Shown here: piece by piece, positions 54,597 to 62,992 of the stretch | How positions within the stretch are numbered: position 1 is the stretch's first letter | How the letters are laid out: each line of letters begins with the position of its first letter | Source: Notoacmeibacter sp. MSK16QG-6 | Lineage (GTDB): Bacteria; Pseudomonadota; Alphaproteobacteria; Rhizobiales; Rhizobiaceae | Reading direction: 5' to 3' | NCBI RefSeq assembly: GCF_024158145.1 | Contig: NZ_JAMYXM010000002.1 | Location: forward strand, 62,001-126,000 | DNA: 64,000 nucleotides | Translations under genes and position numbers: made by a program | Notes under the pieces: generated by a model | Seen by the model: the letters and a program-made list of their open reading frames with translations, nothing else | The model's database searches: none | Told to the model about the DNA's origin: nothing

Positions 54597-56078
54597 ATGT
54601 CAGTCATTCGTGGGGAAGCCGTGCCTGAAGCCGATCAAAACACTCCGGTTCTCGTTCTTTTTCGCAACGACCTGCGACTTCGGGACAACCCGGCCCTTAT
54701 TGCTGCCAGCCGCAGCGATGCTCCGATCCTCTGCGTCTACGTTCACGAAACGGAGGGTGGGCCGGCCTTCAGGCCATTAGGCGGTGCGAGCCGATGGTGG
54801 CTCCATCATTCCTTAGACGCTCTGTCCACGGCGATTGCCAGACAAGGGGGCGAACTGATCCTGCGATCGGGTCGCCTCGTCTCCGTCGTCGAAGGACTTG
54901 TCGCGGAAACCGGCGCCAAGCATGTCCATGCGGCGCGGCGATACGATCCGGGAGGAGACGAGGCCGACGAGGAACTGGCCGACGCGCTGGCCGCAGCCGA
55001 TGTTGCATTTGAAAGGCACGAAGGATTTCTCCTCCACGATCCGACCGCGATCAGGACATCGACAGATCGCCATTACAGCGTGTTCTCACCATTTGCGCGA
55101 AAACTTGTCCCCCTCATCCAGGATATCGAGCCGGTCACGGAGGATACGCCACTTCGCTTTGCGGCGGCTCCGGATAGCGAAGAGCTTGCCAGTTTCGCTT
55201 TTTTGCCGAACAGCCCGAACTGGGCTTCCGGTTTTGAACCGCTCTGGCAGCCGGGTGAGGCAGGTGCGCAAGCCGCGCTCGAACATTTCGTAAGCGATGC
55301 GTTGGCAGATTACGCGGTAGGGCGCGACCGCCCGGCAATGTCTGGCACCTCGAGGCTATCGCCCCACCTCGCTTTCGGCGAAATCAGTCCCCGGCAGGTT
55401 TGGCGCGCCGTCGAAGCCGCCGCTCCCCGATTACCGGCGCGGGACGTCACAACATTCCAGCGCGAAATTGTATTTCGCGAATTCGCCTGGCATCTGCTGG
55501 CCAACAGACCGGATATGGCGTGGGACAATATCGACAAACGCTTCGATGCCTTCCCTTGGAACGCGGATCGCGAAAGCCCCGCGCTTCTTGCATGGCAGAA
55601 AGGTGAGACCGGCTACCCCATTGTCGATGCCGGTATGCGCCAGCTCTGGCAGACCGGGTGGATGCATAACCGTGTCCGCATGATCGTCGCCAGCTTCCTG
55701 ACAAAGCATCTGATGATCCACTGGAAACGCGGCGAAGAGTGGTTCATGGATACGCTGATCGATGCCGACCCAGGCAACAATGCCTTCAATTGGCAATGGA
55801 CCGCAGGTTCGGGCGCGGACGCCGCTCCATTCTTCCGCATCTTCGCTCCCGTCACCCAAGGGCGAAAGTTCGATACCGGCGGCGCGTATGTCAGAAGATT
55901 CGTCCCGGAAATCGCGGCCCTGCCCGACAAATATGTTCATGCGCCCTGGGAAGCGCCCGACAGCGTTCTTTCTGAAGCGGGTGTGAAACTCGGCGACCAC
56001 TATCCTCGTCCCATGGTTGACCATCGCGCTGCGCGTGAGCGCGCGCTGGATGCTTTCAAGGCCATGAAAGGCGAGTAA
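54597..56078 (+). CDS. phrB: Deoxyribodipyrimidine photolyase (class I CPD type)
   Basis: The 493-residue enzyme repairs UV-induced pyrimidine dimers using FAD and light. The N-terminal antenna domain begins VLVLFRNDLRLRDNPAL; the FAD domain shows SRLSPHLAFGEISPRQVWRA, FREFAWHLL, then PIVDAGMRQLWQTGWMHNRV and DADPGNNAFNWQWTAGSGAD. It is the first gene of a tight four-gene unit; its stop (TAATG) overlaps the start of the FAD oxidoreductase. No clear ECF-type promoter was recognised in the 107 bases upstream. Confidence 0.95.
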   Translation: MSVIRGEAVPEADQNTPVLVLFRNDLRLRDNPALIAASRSDAPILCVYVHETEGGPAFRPLGGASRWWLHHSLDALSTAIARQGGELILRSGRLVSVVEGLVAETGAKHVHAARRYDPGGDEADEELADALAAADVAFERHEGFLLHDPTAIRTSTDRHYSVFSPFARKLVPLIQDIEPVTEDTPLRFAAAPDSEELASFAFLPNSPNWASGFEPLWQPGEAGAQAALEHFVSDALADYAVGRDRPAMSGTSRLSPHLAFGEISPRQVWRAVEAAAPRLPARDVTTFQREIVFREFAWHLLANRPDMAWDNIDKRFDAFPWNADRESPALLAWQKGETGYPIVDAGMRQLWQTGWMHNRVRMIVASFLTKHLMIHWKRGEEWFMDTLIDADPGNNAFNWQWTAGSGADAAPFFRIFAPVTQGRKFDTGGAYVRRFVPEIAALPDKYVHAPWEAPDSVLSEAGVKLGDHYPRPMVDHRAARERALDAFKAMKGE

Positions 56079-57481
56079 TGAGTTCTGTAAATCCCGCTCT
56101 CCGGCCTGCCGGTCATAGCGTCTCCGGCAAGCCTCGTATTGCGGTCATCGGGTCGGGAATATCCGGAGCGTCCTGCGCATGGGCGCTGAGGGATAAGGCG
56201 GACGTCACTCTTTTCGAGGCCGACGATCGACCGGGCGGGCATACCGCCACCCGCGATATCTGGATCGGTGGCCGGTCCGTTTCTGTCGATACCGGATTTA
56301 TCGTCTTCAACACGCTGACCTATCCCCTTTTCACGGCACTCTTGAACCACCTCGATGTGGCGACGGAAGAAAGTGAAATGAGCTTTTCGCTCTCTCTCGA
56401 TGATGGCCGTCTGGAATGGGCCGGCTCGGACGATTGGCGTCAGGCCATCGCGCAGAAGCGCAACGTCCTCCGTCCTCGCTTTTGGAGCATGCTTTGGGGG
56501 ATGAAGCGGTTCAACGAACTATCGGCCGCAGACCGAAATTCATCTTCTCTGGCGAATCTGACATTGGGCGGATGGTTGGATCGCCACGACTTCAGCGCTG
56601 CATTTCGCGATAATTATCTGATCCCGATGAGCGCCGCGATCTGGTCCACGCCACGCGATGAGATGCTGGACTTTCCCGCCGATGCGTTTTTATCCTTCTT
56701 CCACAATCACCGGCTGAACACGATGGATCGGCCGAAATGGCGGACCGTAAGTGGCGGTGCGCGCAATTATCTCGACTGCCTGCTGGGTCCGCTGCTTGGC
56801 GAAGGAAAAGTGTTACTCGGTGCGAAGGTGTTATCGGTCAGACCATCCGACAATGGACCAATCGTCAAAACCGCGCGCATCGAAAAGCAATTCGATCACG
56901 TAATTCTGGCGAGCCATAGCGACCAGTCTTTGGCAATGCTCGGAACCGACAGCAGTGAGGCGCGACGCGCTATTCTGTCATCGATTGCCTATCGCCCGAA
57001 CCGCGTGATCCTTCATTCTGATCCATCCTTCATGCCCAAGCGTCGGCGCGCCTGGGCCGCCTGGAATTATCGCCGTTCTTCTAATGATGAGTGCAGAGAG
57101 GATGTTACGGTTACTTATTGGATGAATCGCCTGCAAAATATCGATCCGGCGATCCCATTGTTCGTGACATTGAACCCTGATCGTGAGCCTGACGCATCCA
57201 GAGTCTACGGCGAATGGACCTATGATCATCCGCAATTCAACGCGGGGGGTATGGCCGCGCAAAAACGGCTGGACGCCATTCAGGGTCAGGAAGGGATCTG
57301 GCTTGCGGGCGCGTGGACCGGTTACGGTTTTCATGAGGATGGATTGCGCTCTGGTCTCCGGGTCGCCTCTGCGCTTGGCGCAGATCTGCCATTTCCTGCG
57401 CAGTTGCAGCCCTTTGCGGTGGCCGGCGGCAATGATGACAATCCGCAGGCCACGACCGTTCCGCGCGAGGCGGCGGAGTGA
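56078..57481 (+). CDS. NAD(P)/FAD-dependent oxidoreductase (amine oxidase-like flavoprotein)
   Basis: The 467-residue flavoprotein has the FAD motif IAVIGSGISGASCAWALRD, DDRPGGHTATRDI, FIVFNTLTYPLFTALL and the C-terminal GIWLAGAWTGYGFHEDGLRS. It belongs to the group often found with DUF1365 and Cfa-family genes; related flavoproteins have been linked to fatty-acid modification in Rhodobacter, but which reaction this one performs is not known. Its start overlaps the photolyase stop, and the DUF1365 GTG start overlaps its stop by four bases. Confidence 0.9.
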   Translation: MSSVNPALRPAGHSVSGKPRIAVIGSGISGASCAWALRDKADVTLFEADDRPGGHTATRDIWIGGRSVSVDTGFIVFNTLTYPLFTALLNHLDVATEESEMSFSLSLDDGRLEWAGSDDWRQAIAQKRNVLRPRFWSMLWGMKRFNELSAADRNSSSLANLTLGGWLDRHDFSAAFRDNYLIPMSAAIWSTPRDEMLDFPADAFLSFFHNHRLNTMDRPKWRTVSGGARNYLDCLLGPLLGEGKVLLGAKVLSVRPSDNGPIVKTARIEKQFDHVILASHSDQSLAMLGTDSSEARRAILSSIAYRPNRVILHSDPSFMPKRRRAWAAWNYRRSSNDECREDVTVTYWMNRLQNIDPAIPLFVTLNPDREPDASRVYGEWTYDHPQFNAGGMAAQKRLDAIQGQEGIWLAGAWTGYGFHEDGLRSGLRVASALGADLPFPAQLQPFAVAGGNDDNPQATTVPREAAE

Positions 57482-58362
57482 GCCGCCGGCGACCCTCCAC
57501 GATGACGGCGAACGGCTCGCCGCCTGACGCCGCCGCGACCCTTTACGCCGGTCCGGTGATGCACCAGCGGCTGCAGCCGGTCGGACACCGCTTCACCTAC
57601 AACGTTTATTCGCTTTTAATCGACGTCGACCGGCTGGACGAGGCAAATCGCTTGTCTCCATTGCTGGGCGTGGAATCGCCGGGACTGTTGAGCTTTCGTT
57701 CGAGCGATCATTTGCGCGGCAGCGCTACCCATCTTCGCCGCCAGGCCGATGACTGGTATCGGGAAACACGTCCGGATGGCGCCCTACCCTCACGTTGGCT
57801 CCTCCTCTGTTACCCCCGCATGTTCGGCTGGGTGTTCAATCCGATCAGCGTCTGGTTCGCCCTCGATGAAAGCGACGCGCCTATCATGCTCGTCTACGAT
57901 GTCCGGAACACATTTGGCGGCCGCCATGCCTATCTCGCACCGGTCGCTGCTGGCGAGGCGACGGATGCCGGCATTCGCCAGACCTCCGACAAACGCCTTC
58001 ATGTCTCACCGTTTCTCGGACCGGATCTCACCTATATGTTCCGCGTCATGCCGCCCGGCGAGACAGTCAAACTGCGTATTCACGAAACCCGGAATGGCGA
58101 ACCGCTCTTCGACGCAACGTTCTGCGGTCACGCCCGGCAGGTCACGACGCTTTCACTGATACGCTATCTCGTCACGATTCCGTTTCTGCCCTTCAAAATC
58201 TATGCCGCCATTCATTGGGAAGCATTCCGACTGTGGATGAAAGGCGTGAAATTTCTTGGCGCAGGCGACCAGAGCCGGGAAGATCACGCCCTGATTACCG
58301 AGCCCTTTCAGACCGATACCCCATCGACAACCGGACCACTTAGGGAGCGCGATGCCGCATGA
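57478..58362 (+). CDS. DUF1365 domain-containing protein
   Basis: The 294-residue protein starts at GTG. DUF1365 landmarks are LYAGPVMHQRLQPVGHRFTY, NVYSLLIDVD, LLCYPRMFGWVFNPISVWFA, DVRNTFGGRHAYL and RVMPPGETVKLRIHE, followed by a C-terminal segment with a membrane-like helix (LIRYLVTIPFLPFKIYAAIH). Function unknown; it is consistently located with Cfa-family methyltransferase and FAD oxidoreductase genes. Overlaps its upstream and downstream neighbours by four bases. Confidence 0.93.
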   Translation: MSRRRPSTMTANGSPPDAAATLYAGPVMHQRLQPVGHRFTYNVYSLLIDVDRLDEANRLSPLLGVESPGLLSFRSSDHLRGSATHLRRQADDWYRETRPDGALPSRWLLLCYPRMFGWVFNPISVWFALDESDAPIMLVYDVRNTFGGRHAYLAPVAAGEATDAGIRQTSDKRLHVSPFLGPDLTYMFRVMPPGETVKLRIHETRNGEPLFDATFCGHARQVTTLSLIRYLVTIPFLPFKIYAAIHWEAFRLWMKGVKFLGAGDQSREDHALITEPFQTDTPSTTGPLRERDAA

Positions 58363-59603
58363 CCGACACGACCATTCACGAAATCCATCTGCGCCCCGGT
58401 ATGGAACTGCCCAAGGCGCTCCGCGATATTCCGCTGACGGCGCGAAAATCGCTTGCCAGCCTGTCGCGTCTGCGCGCCGGGTCGCTACGCGCCACCCTCC
58501 CCGACGGCCACAAAATATTCATCGAAGGCGCGCAGCCTGGCCCGAATGCTGAGCTTCACCTCTACAATTGGCGTCTTGCTCGTCGGGCATTCGTCGACGG
58601 CACCGTCGGTGTTGCCGAAAGCTGGATCGACGGCGACTGGGACAGCCCCGATGTCGTCTGCTTTCTGCGCCTTTTCGTCGCCAACAGCGAGACCATGAGC
58701 GAGGTCGCCACCACCAGCGGCAAGCTTTCCCACGCCATCCAGAGATTCCGCCACTGGCTTAACGACAACACGCCGAAGGGTTCGCGGCGCAATATCGCGG
58801 CCCACTACGATCTAGGCAATTCCTTCTACCGGCTCTGGCTCGATCCATCGATGACCTATTCGTCGGCGCTCTGGTCGGCCGGCAGCGAGACGCTGGAACA
58901 AGCACAAACAGCGAAATACAACGCGCTGCTTGACGATATGGGCGCGCAATCTGGCGAGCATATTCTGGAAATCGGATGCGGTTGGGGTGGCTTTGCCGAA
59001 ACCGCCGCCCGGCGAGGCTGCCATGTCACGGGCCTGACCATAAGCCAGCAGCAACACGACCACGCCGAAGCAAGACTGGCGACCGCTGGACTGTCCGACA
59101 AAGCGAAAATTGCGTTTCGGGACTATCGCCACGAAATCGGCCAATACGACCACATCGCTTCGATCGAAATGTTCGAGGCTGTTGGAGAACGCTGGTGGCC
59201 AACGTATTTCGAAACGCTCAATCGAACGTTGAAGCCCGGCGGAACGGCAGGCCTCCAGATCATCACCATCGCCGAACATGCATTTGAGGATTATAGGCGC
59301 TATCCCGATTTCATTCAGCGCTACGTTTTTCCAGGCGGTATGCTGCCGACGCCAACCCATCTGCGCGATCTCGCTGCTACGGTTGGTTTGACCATCGAAA
59401 ACGAACGCCGCTTTCCGCAGGACTATGCCAGAACACTCGCCCTCTGGCGCGAGCGTTTTGAAGAAGTGTGGCCGAAAATACGGGCTCTCGGTTTCGACGA
59501 ACGGTTTCGCAAGGTCTGGCTTTTCTATCTGTATTATTGCGAAGCCGGCTTTCGCGAAGAGAACATCGACGTACGGCAAATCATACTGCGCAAACCGGTC
59601 TAG
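58359..59603 (+). CDS. cfa: Cyclopropane-fatty-acyl-phospholipid synthase family protein
   Basis: The 414-residue SAM-dependent enzyme has an N-terminal lipid-binding domain and a methyltransferase domain: IAAHYDLGNSFYRLWLDPSM, MTYSSALW, ILEIGCGWGGFAETAARRG, VTGLTISQQQHDHA and FQRYVFPGG-like FIQRYVFPGGMLPT. It methylates unsaturated acyl chains of membrane lipids, yielding cyclopropane or related products. It ends the four-gene unit, and its last codon shares the palindrome CTAG (59600-59603) with the stop of the convergent GNAT gene. Confidence 0.93.
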   Translation: MTDTTIHEIHLRPGMELPKALRDIPLTARKSLASLSRLRAGSLRATLPDGHKIFIEGAQPGPNAELHLYNWRLARRAFVDGTVGVAESWIDGDWDSPDVVCFLRLFVANSETMSEVATTSGKLSHAIQRFRHWLNDNTPKGSRRNIAAHYDLGNSFYRLWLDPSMTYSSALWSAGSETLEQAQTAKYNALLDDMGAQSGEHILEIGCGWGGFAETAARRGCHVTGLTISQQQHDHAEARLATAGLSDKAKIAFRDYRHEIGQYDHIASIEMFEAVGERWWPTYFETLNRTLKPGGTAGLQIITIAEHAFEDYRRYPDFIQRYVFPGGMLPTPTHLRDLAATVGLTIENERRFPQDYARTLALWRERFEEVWPKIRALGFDERFRKVWLFYLYYCEAGFREENIDVRQIILRKPV

Positions 59604-60190
59604 ATACGTGTTGGCGAGTGAACGCTATTCAGTTTCTCCGCTCTCTCCTTAGCACTCAGTGGGCGGATGGTGCCCTGGGAGCGCTCTGTCACCTCGAACC
59701 CGAAGCGCTGGTAAAGCCTCAGCGCAGCCGGATGATCGAGTGAGGTCGTGCCAATCGTGACACGCTCGGTCGCCCCCTCCCATGCGGCGCTGAGCGCGGC
59801 ATGGAAGAACCAGGGCGACAGGTTCCGGCCTTGGGCGTGTTCGATCAGCCCGAAATGGACGATATGAGCAACGCCGTCGCGCTTGCGGTCGATCTCGAAA
59901 AAACCAGCCGGCGCGCCGTCCAGATAAAGAACGGAAATATCCGTCGTTTCCGCATCAAGAATTTGGCGAACCGCCGCATCGGTCAGCCGCATTCGCTGGA
60001 CCCAGTAATGATTGTGTCCGACCTGATCGAGCAGGAAGCGATAGTAGGCCACCGGTATGGCTGTTGCGCGCATCAATGCCAACCTGCCAGTCAACGGCGC
60101 TGGCGGCATCGGCCCGGGCGGCTGCCGCTTTTCGAGCCAGGTGAAGACGGCCCTCAATTCGCCAGCGGACCTGTCGGCGGTTGCACTCAC
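59600..60190 (-). CDS. GNAT family N-acetyltransferase
   Basis: The 196-residue protein has the GNAT fold: FFEIDRKRDGVAHIVHFGLI, the acetyl-CoA loop HAQGRNLSPWFFHAALSAAW, and DHPAALRLYQRFGFEVTERS. The substrate is unknown. I start it at GTG 60190, which overlaps the sseA stop as GTGA; the long frame upstream lies within sseA and is not used. It shares its stop with cfa on a CTAG palindrome. sseA and this gene are probably translationally coupled. Confidence 0.85.
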   Translation of the reverse strand: MSATADRSAGELRAVFTWLEKRQPPGPMPPAPLTGRLALMRATAIPVAYYRFLLDQVGHNHYWVQRMRLTDAAVRQILDAETTDISVLYLDGAPAGFFEIDRKRDGVAHIVHFGLIEHAQGRNLSPWFFHAALSAAWEGATERVTIGTTSLDHPAALRLYQRFGFEVTERSQGTIRPLSAKERAEKLNSVHSPTRI

Positions 60191-61056
60191 TTCTGCAAAT
60201 TGCTCGCAGGACCGGTTTCGACGTCGGTATCGGATCGGCCGCCCCATTCCGACCACGAGCCATCGTAAAGCCGGATATTCCGATAGCCCGCTTCTTCCAG
60301 CGCGAGCAGCAGCGCCGCGGCCGTCACGCCCGATCCGCAACTGGTTACGAGTGGGCGATCCGTAGGGACTCCAACATCTTCGAACAGCGCCTTCAGCGCA
60401 TGGGCATTCTTCAATCGTCCGTCCTCGGCGAGATCGAGGAATGGGACATTCAGTGATCCGGGAATGTGGCCGGATCGCATACCTTCGCGCGGTTCCGGCT
60501 CCTCGCCGGTAAACCGTCCGTGCGGACGGGCGTCAACCACCACCACGTCTCCCGATCCGGATATTGTCTTCATCTCATCGAGCGTCACGACGGCGTTCTC
60601 GTCGAACTCCGTTTCGAACAGACATGGCGCAACCTTGGTCGGCTCGCTCGTTATTTCGCGGCCCGCATTTTTCCAGCCATCCATTCCGCCAGCCAGAATG
60701 GCAACCGTTTTGGCGCCCATGGCGCGAAGCATCCACCAGACGCGGGGTGCGGAGAAAAAGCCCGGACCGTCATACACCACGATATTGTCATGAACCGAAA
60801 TGCCCATCGATCCAAGATGCTGAGCGAAATGACCGGGCGACGGCATGGCGTGAGGTAGGTCAATCCCCGGCTCCACCACCAGATCCTGATCGAAAAAGAC
60901 AGCTCCAGGAATATGAGCTTGCTCGTATTCCTGCTCGGCATCGCGCCCCTGCACCGGCAGATACCAGGACGCGTCGATGATCGAGAGGCCGGGCTCGCGC
61001 AGATGTTCCTCGACCCACTCGGGTGAAACCATCGGCATTGGTAGTGAGTCGGTCAT
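60187..61056 (-). CDS. sseA: 3-Mercaptopyruvate sulfurtransferase
   Basis: The 289-residue enzyme has two rhodanese domains. The catalytic Cys is in LVTSCGSGVTAAAL; CGSGVTA is the mercaptopyruvate-type active loop. The first domain shows VSPEWVEEHLREPGLSIIDA and HIPGAVFFDQD; the linker and second domain VVVDARPHGRFTGEEPEPR. It transfers sulfur from mercaptopyruvate in cysteine breakdown. I start it at 61056, behind GGAAGG. It overlaps GFA at the start, and the GNAT gene at the end. cysK nearby suggests a sulfur metabolism neighbourhood. Confidence 0.95.
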   Translation of the reverse strand: MTDSLPMPMVSPEWVEEHLREPGLSIIDASWYLPVQGRDAEQEYEQAHIPGAVFFDQDLVVEPGIDLPHAMPSPGHFAQHLGSMGISVHDNIVVYDGPGFFSAPRVWWMLRAMGAKTVAILAGGMDGWKNAGREITSEPTKVAPCLFETEFDENAVVTLDEMKTISGSGDVVVVDARPHGRFTGEEPEPREGMRSGHIPGSLNVPFLDLAEDGRLKNAHALKALFEDVGVPTDRPLVTSCGSGVTAAALLLALEEAGYRNIRLYDGSWSEWGGRSDTDVETGPASNLQK

Positions 61057-61529
61057 CAAGGCGCCTTCCATTCATGCCGCTCGTGCCATTCGGCCAGCGA
61101 CTCGTCGGGATATTCATCGAAATGCCTGTCGCCCGGACCATCATGCACTTCCGCCCAGTTCGCCTTATAATTCAGCATGAGAGACGTGATGGTCGGCGGC
61201 TCGGGTAAATCGGTATCGATGGCGGAAGCGAAGGGGTGAATCAGGTCTGGCCATGATGGATCGAACAGCCAGAGCGCGCAGCCGCAGCGGCTGCAAAAGT
61301 TCCGTTCGCCCGAGCTTGTGCCATGCTCCATTGTCGCACGATAGACGGTGATGTTCTCGTCGCCTTCGACAACCATTGAATTAGCGTCCGCGCCGAGATT
61401 GATCGCGTAACCGCCCCCGCCCTGTTGTTTTCGACAGATCGTGCAATAGCAGCGCTGGTAGGGCACCGGCGAAGACGATTGGCAACGAAACCGCACTGCG
61501 CCGCAATGGCAGGAACCTTCAAGTTTCAT
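61056..61529 (-). CDS. GFA/CENP-V-type zinc-binding protein
   Basis: The 157-residue protein has the GFA zinc ligands: MKLEGSCHCGAVRFRC, YCTICRKQQG and FCSRCGCALW. The family was named for glutathione-dependent formaldehyde activation but most members have no shown activity. It overlaps sseA by a single base (TGATG), so they are coupled. Confidence 0.93.
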   Translation of the reverse strand: MKLEGSCHCGAVRFRCQSSSPVPYQRCYCTICRKQQGGGGYAINLGADANSMVVEGDENITVYRATMEHGTSSGERNFCSRCGCALWLFDPSWPDLIHPFASAIDTDLPEPPTITSLMLNYKANWAEVHDGPGDRHFDEYPDESLAEWHERHEWKAP

Positions 61530-61552
61530 CCGAACGCTTTCTTCATGGCCGG

Positions 61553-61768
61553 TCAGGCAAGATCTAGGGCACGGAAGCGGATACGGAAACGCCGGTTTTC
61601 ACGGCCTTTCTTCTCGATCTTGCCACTATGGACCGGTCTGACTTCCACCGTTTCGGACCCCTGACTGCCGCCGCAGGGTTGGCCGCCAGCATTACGACCG
61701 ATGACTTTGGCTTCGGCCGTAGAAAGATACGCACTGTCGAGAAACAGGCGATCTGTGGTTTCAGCCAT
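61553..61768 (-). pseudogene. alaX: Remnant of an alanyl-tRNA editing protein (AlaX) with internal deletion
   Basis: The frame (71 residues) starts MAETTDRLFLDSAYLSTAEA and ends KIEKKGRENRRFRIRF plus a short tail. The first 25 residues match the AlaX N-terminus (DRLFL-D-AYL-x-TA-A-V), and the last 30 match its C-terminal KIEKKG-NRR motif; between them only GGQP and CGGSQG remain where full AlaX proteins (about 160-240 residues) carry the editing domain with its H-x3-H and C-x3-H zinc sites. The reading frame survives the deletion, and its ATG overlaps the cysK stop by eight bases. It is probably non-functional; AlaX would hydrolyse mischarged Ser/Gly-tRNA-Ala. Confidence 0.65.
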
Positions 61769-62810
61769 CGACTGCCTCGAACGGAATATCGATCTTGGGT
61801 TCCTGTTCCATCCAATCCGGTACGGGAAGGTTCTTCTCACGCAGGAACTCCGGATTGAAAAGCTTGCTTTGATAGCGGGTGCCATAGTCGCATAGAACGG
61901 TCACGATGGTATGTCCCGGACCAAGGTCCTTTGCGAGGCGGATAGCCCCCGCAATGTTGATGCCCGACGATCCACCGAGGCAAAGCCCTTCTTCCTGAAC
62001 CAGATCGAAAACGATAGGTAGCGCTTCTTCGTCCGGTATCCGGTAAGCGAAGTCTGGCGTGAAGCCGTCCAGATTGGCGGTAATGCGCCCCTGGCCGATC
62101 CCCTCTGTGATCGATGTGCCTTCACTTTTCAGTTCACCCTCGGTGTAATAACTGTAGAGCGCCGCACCGCCCGGATCGGCAAGCGCAGATTTGATCTGCG
62201 GGTTATGCTCTTTCAAGCCGATGGCCGTGCCGGCCAGCGTTCCGCCCGTACCGACGGCTGCGACAAAACCGTCTACCTTGCCATCCGTCTGCCGCCATAT
62301 TTCCTGCGCCGTGGTGCGAATATGGCCATCGCGATTGGCCAAATTGTCGAACTGGTTGGCCCAGACCGCGCCCTTGTTTGACTCGCGCGCCAGCTTTTCA
62401 GCCAGCCGTCCCGAAACCTTCACGTAATTGTTCGGATTCTTGTATGGCACTGCCGGAACTTCCAGCAATTCCGCGCCAAGTAGCCGCAGCGCATCTTTCT
62501 TTTCCTGGCTCTGCGTGTCCGGGATCACGATGACTGTCCGGTAGCCGAGCGCTTTTGCAACTACCGTCAGGCCGATACCCGTATTGCCTGCCGTGCCTTC
62601 CACAATCGTACCGCCGGGCTGTATCAGACCTTTTTCCTCGGCATCACGAATGATGAACAGCCCTGCCCGGTCTTTGACCGACTGGCCCGGATTCAGAAAT
62701 TCCGCCTTTCCGAGAATTTCACAGCCGGTCATCTCAGACGCCTTGTGGAGGCGGATAAGCGGTGTTTCGCCGATGCAGTCGAGAACGGAGCGGGCCATCG
62801 AAATTTCCAT
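61761..62810 (-). CDS. cysK: Cysteine synthase A
   Basis: The 349-residue PLP enzyme makes cysteine from O-acetylserine and sulfide. Motifs: EFLNPGQSVKDRAGLFIIRD (PLP lysine), IVEGTAGNTGIGLTVVA and GTGGTLAGTAIGLKEHNPQI. A C-terminal extension of about 30 residues follows. An alternative ATG lies 12 bases downstream at 62798 (MARSVLDCIGETPLIRL). The remnant of alaX follows with an eight-base overlap, and sseA is further downstream, so the block could be an old sulfur/tRNA operon. It is divergent from the SDR gene. Confidence 0.95.
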   Translation of the reverse strand: MEISMARSVLDCIGETPLIRLHKASEMTGCEILGKAEFLNPGQSVKDRAGLFIIRDAEEKGLIQPGGTIVEGTAGNTGIGLTVVAKALGYRTVIVIPDTQSQEKKDALRLLGAELLEVPAVPYKNPNNYVKVSGRLAEKLARESNKGAVWANQFDNLANRDGHIRTTAQEIWRQTDGKVDGFVAAVGTGGTLAGTAIGLKEHNPQIKSALADPGGAALYSYYTEGELKSEGTSITEGIGQGRITANLDGFTPDFAYRIPDEEALPIVFDLVQEEGLCLGGSSGINIAGAIRLAKDLGPGHTIVTVLCDYGTRYQSKLFNPEFLREKNLPVPDWMEQEPKIDIPFEAVDG

Positions 62811-62992
62811 TGGTTTTCTTGTCTGAAGAATAGTGGGCGGAGGGTATGGTTGCGATCAAGCGAGTTCAAGCGCTGACGTTTCGCCGCAGTGCCCATCGGC
62901 GCAAAAATACGTCTTTTCATCCGGCGGTTCACGCAATTGCGCAGAGCCCTATCTCTCTGATGCGAAACGCCTGCCAGCCGGAGTTCCCATCA

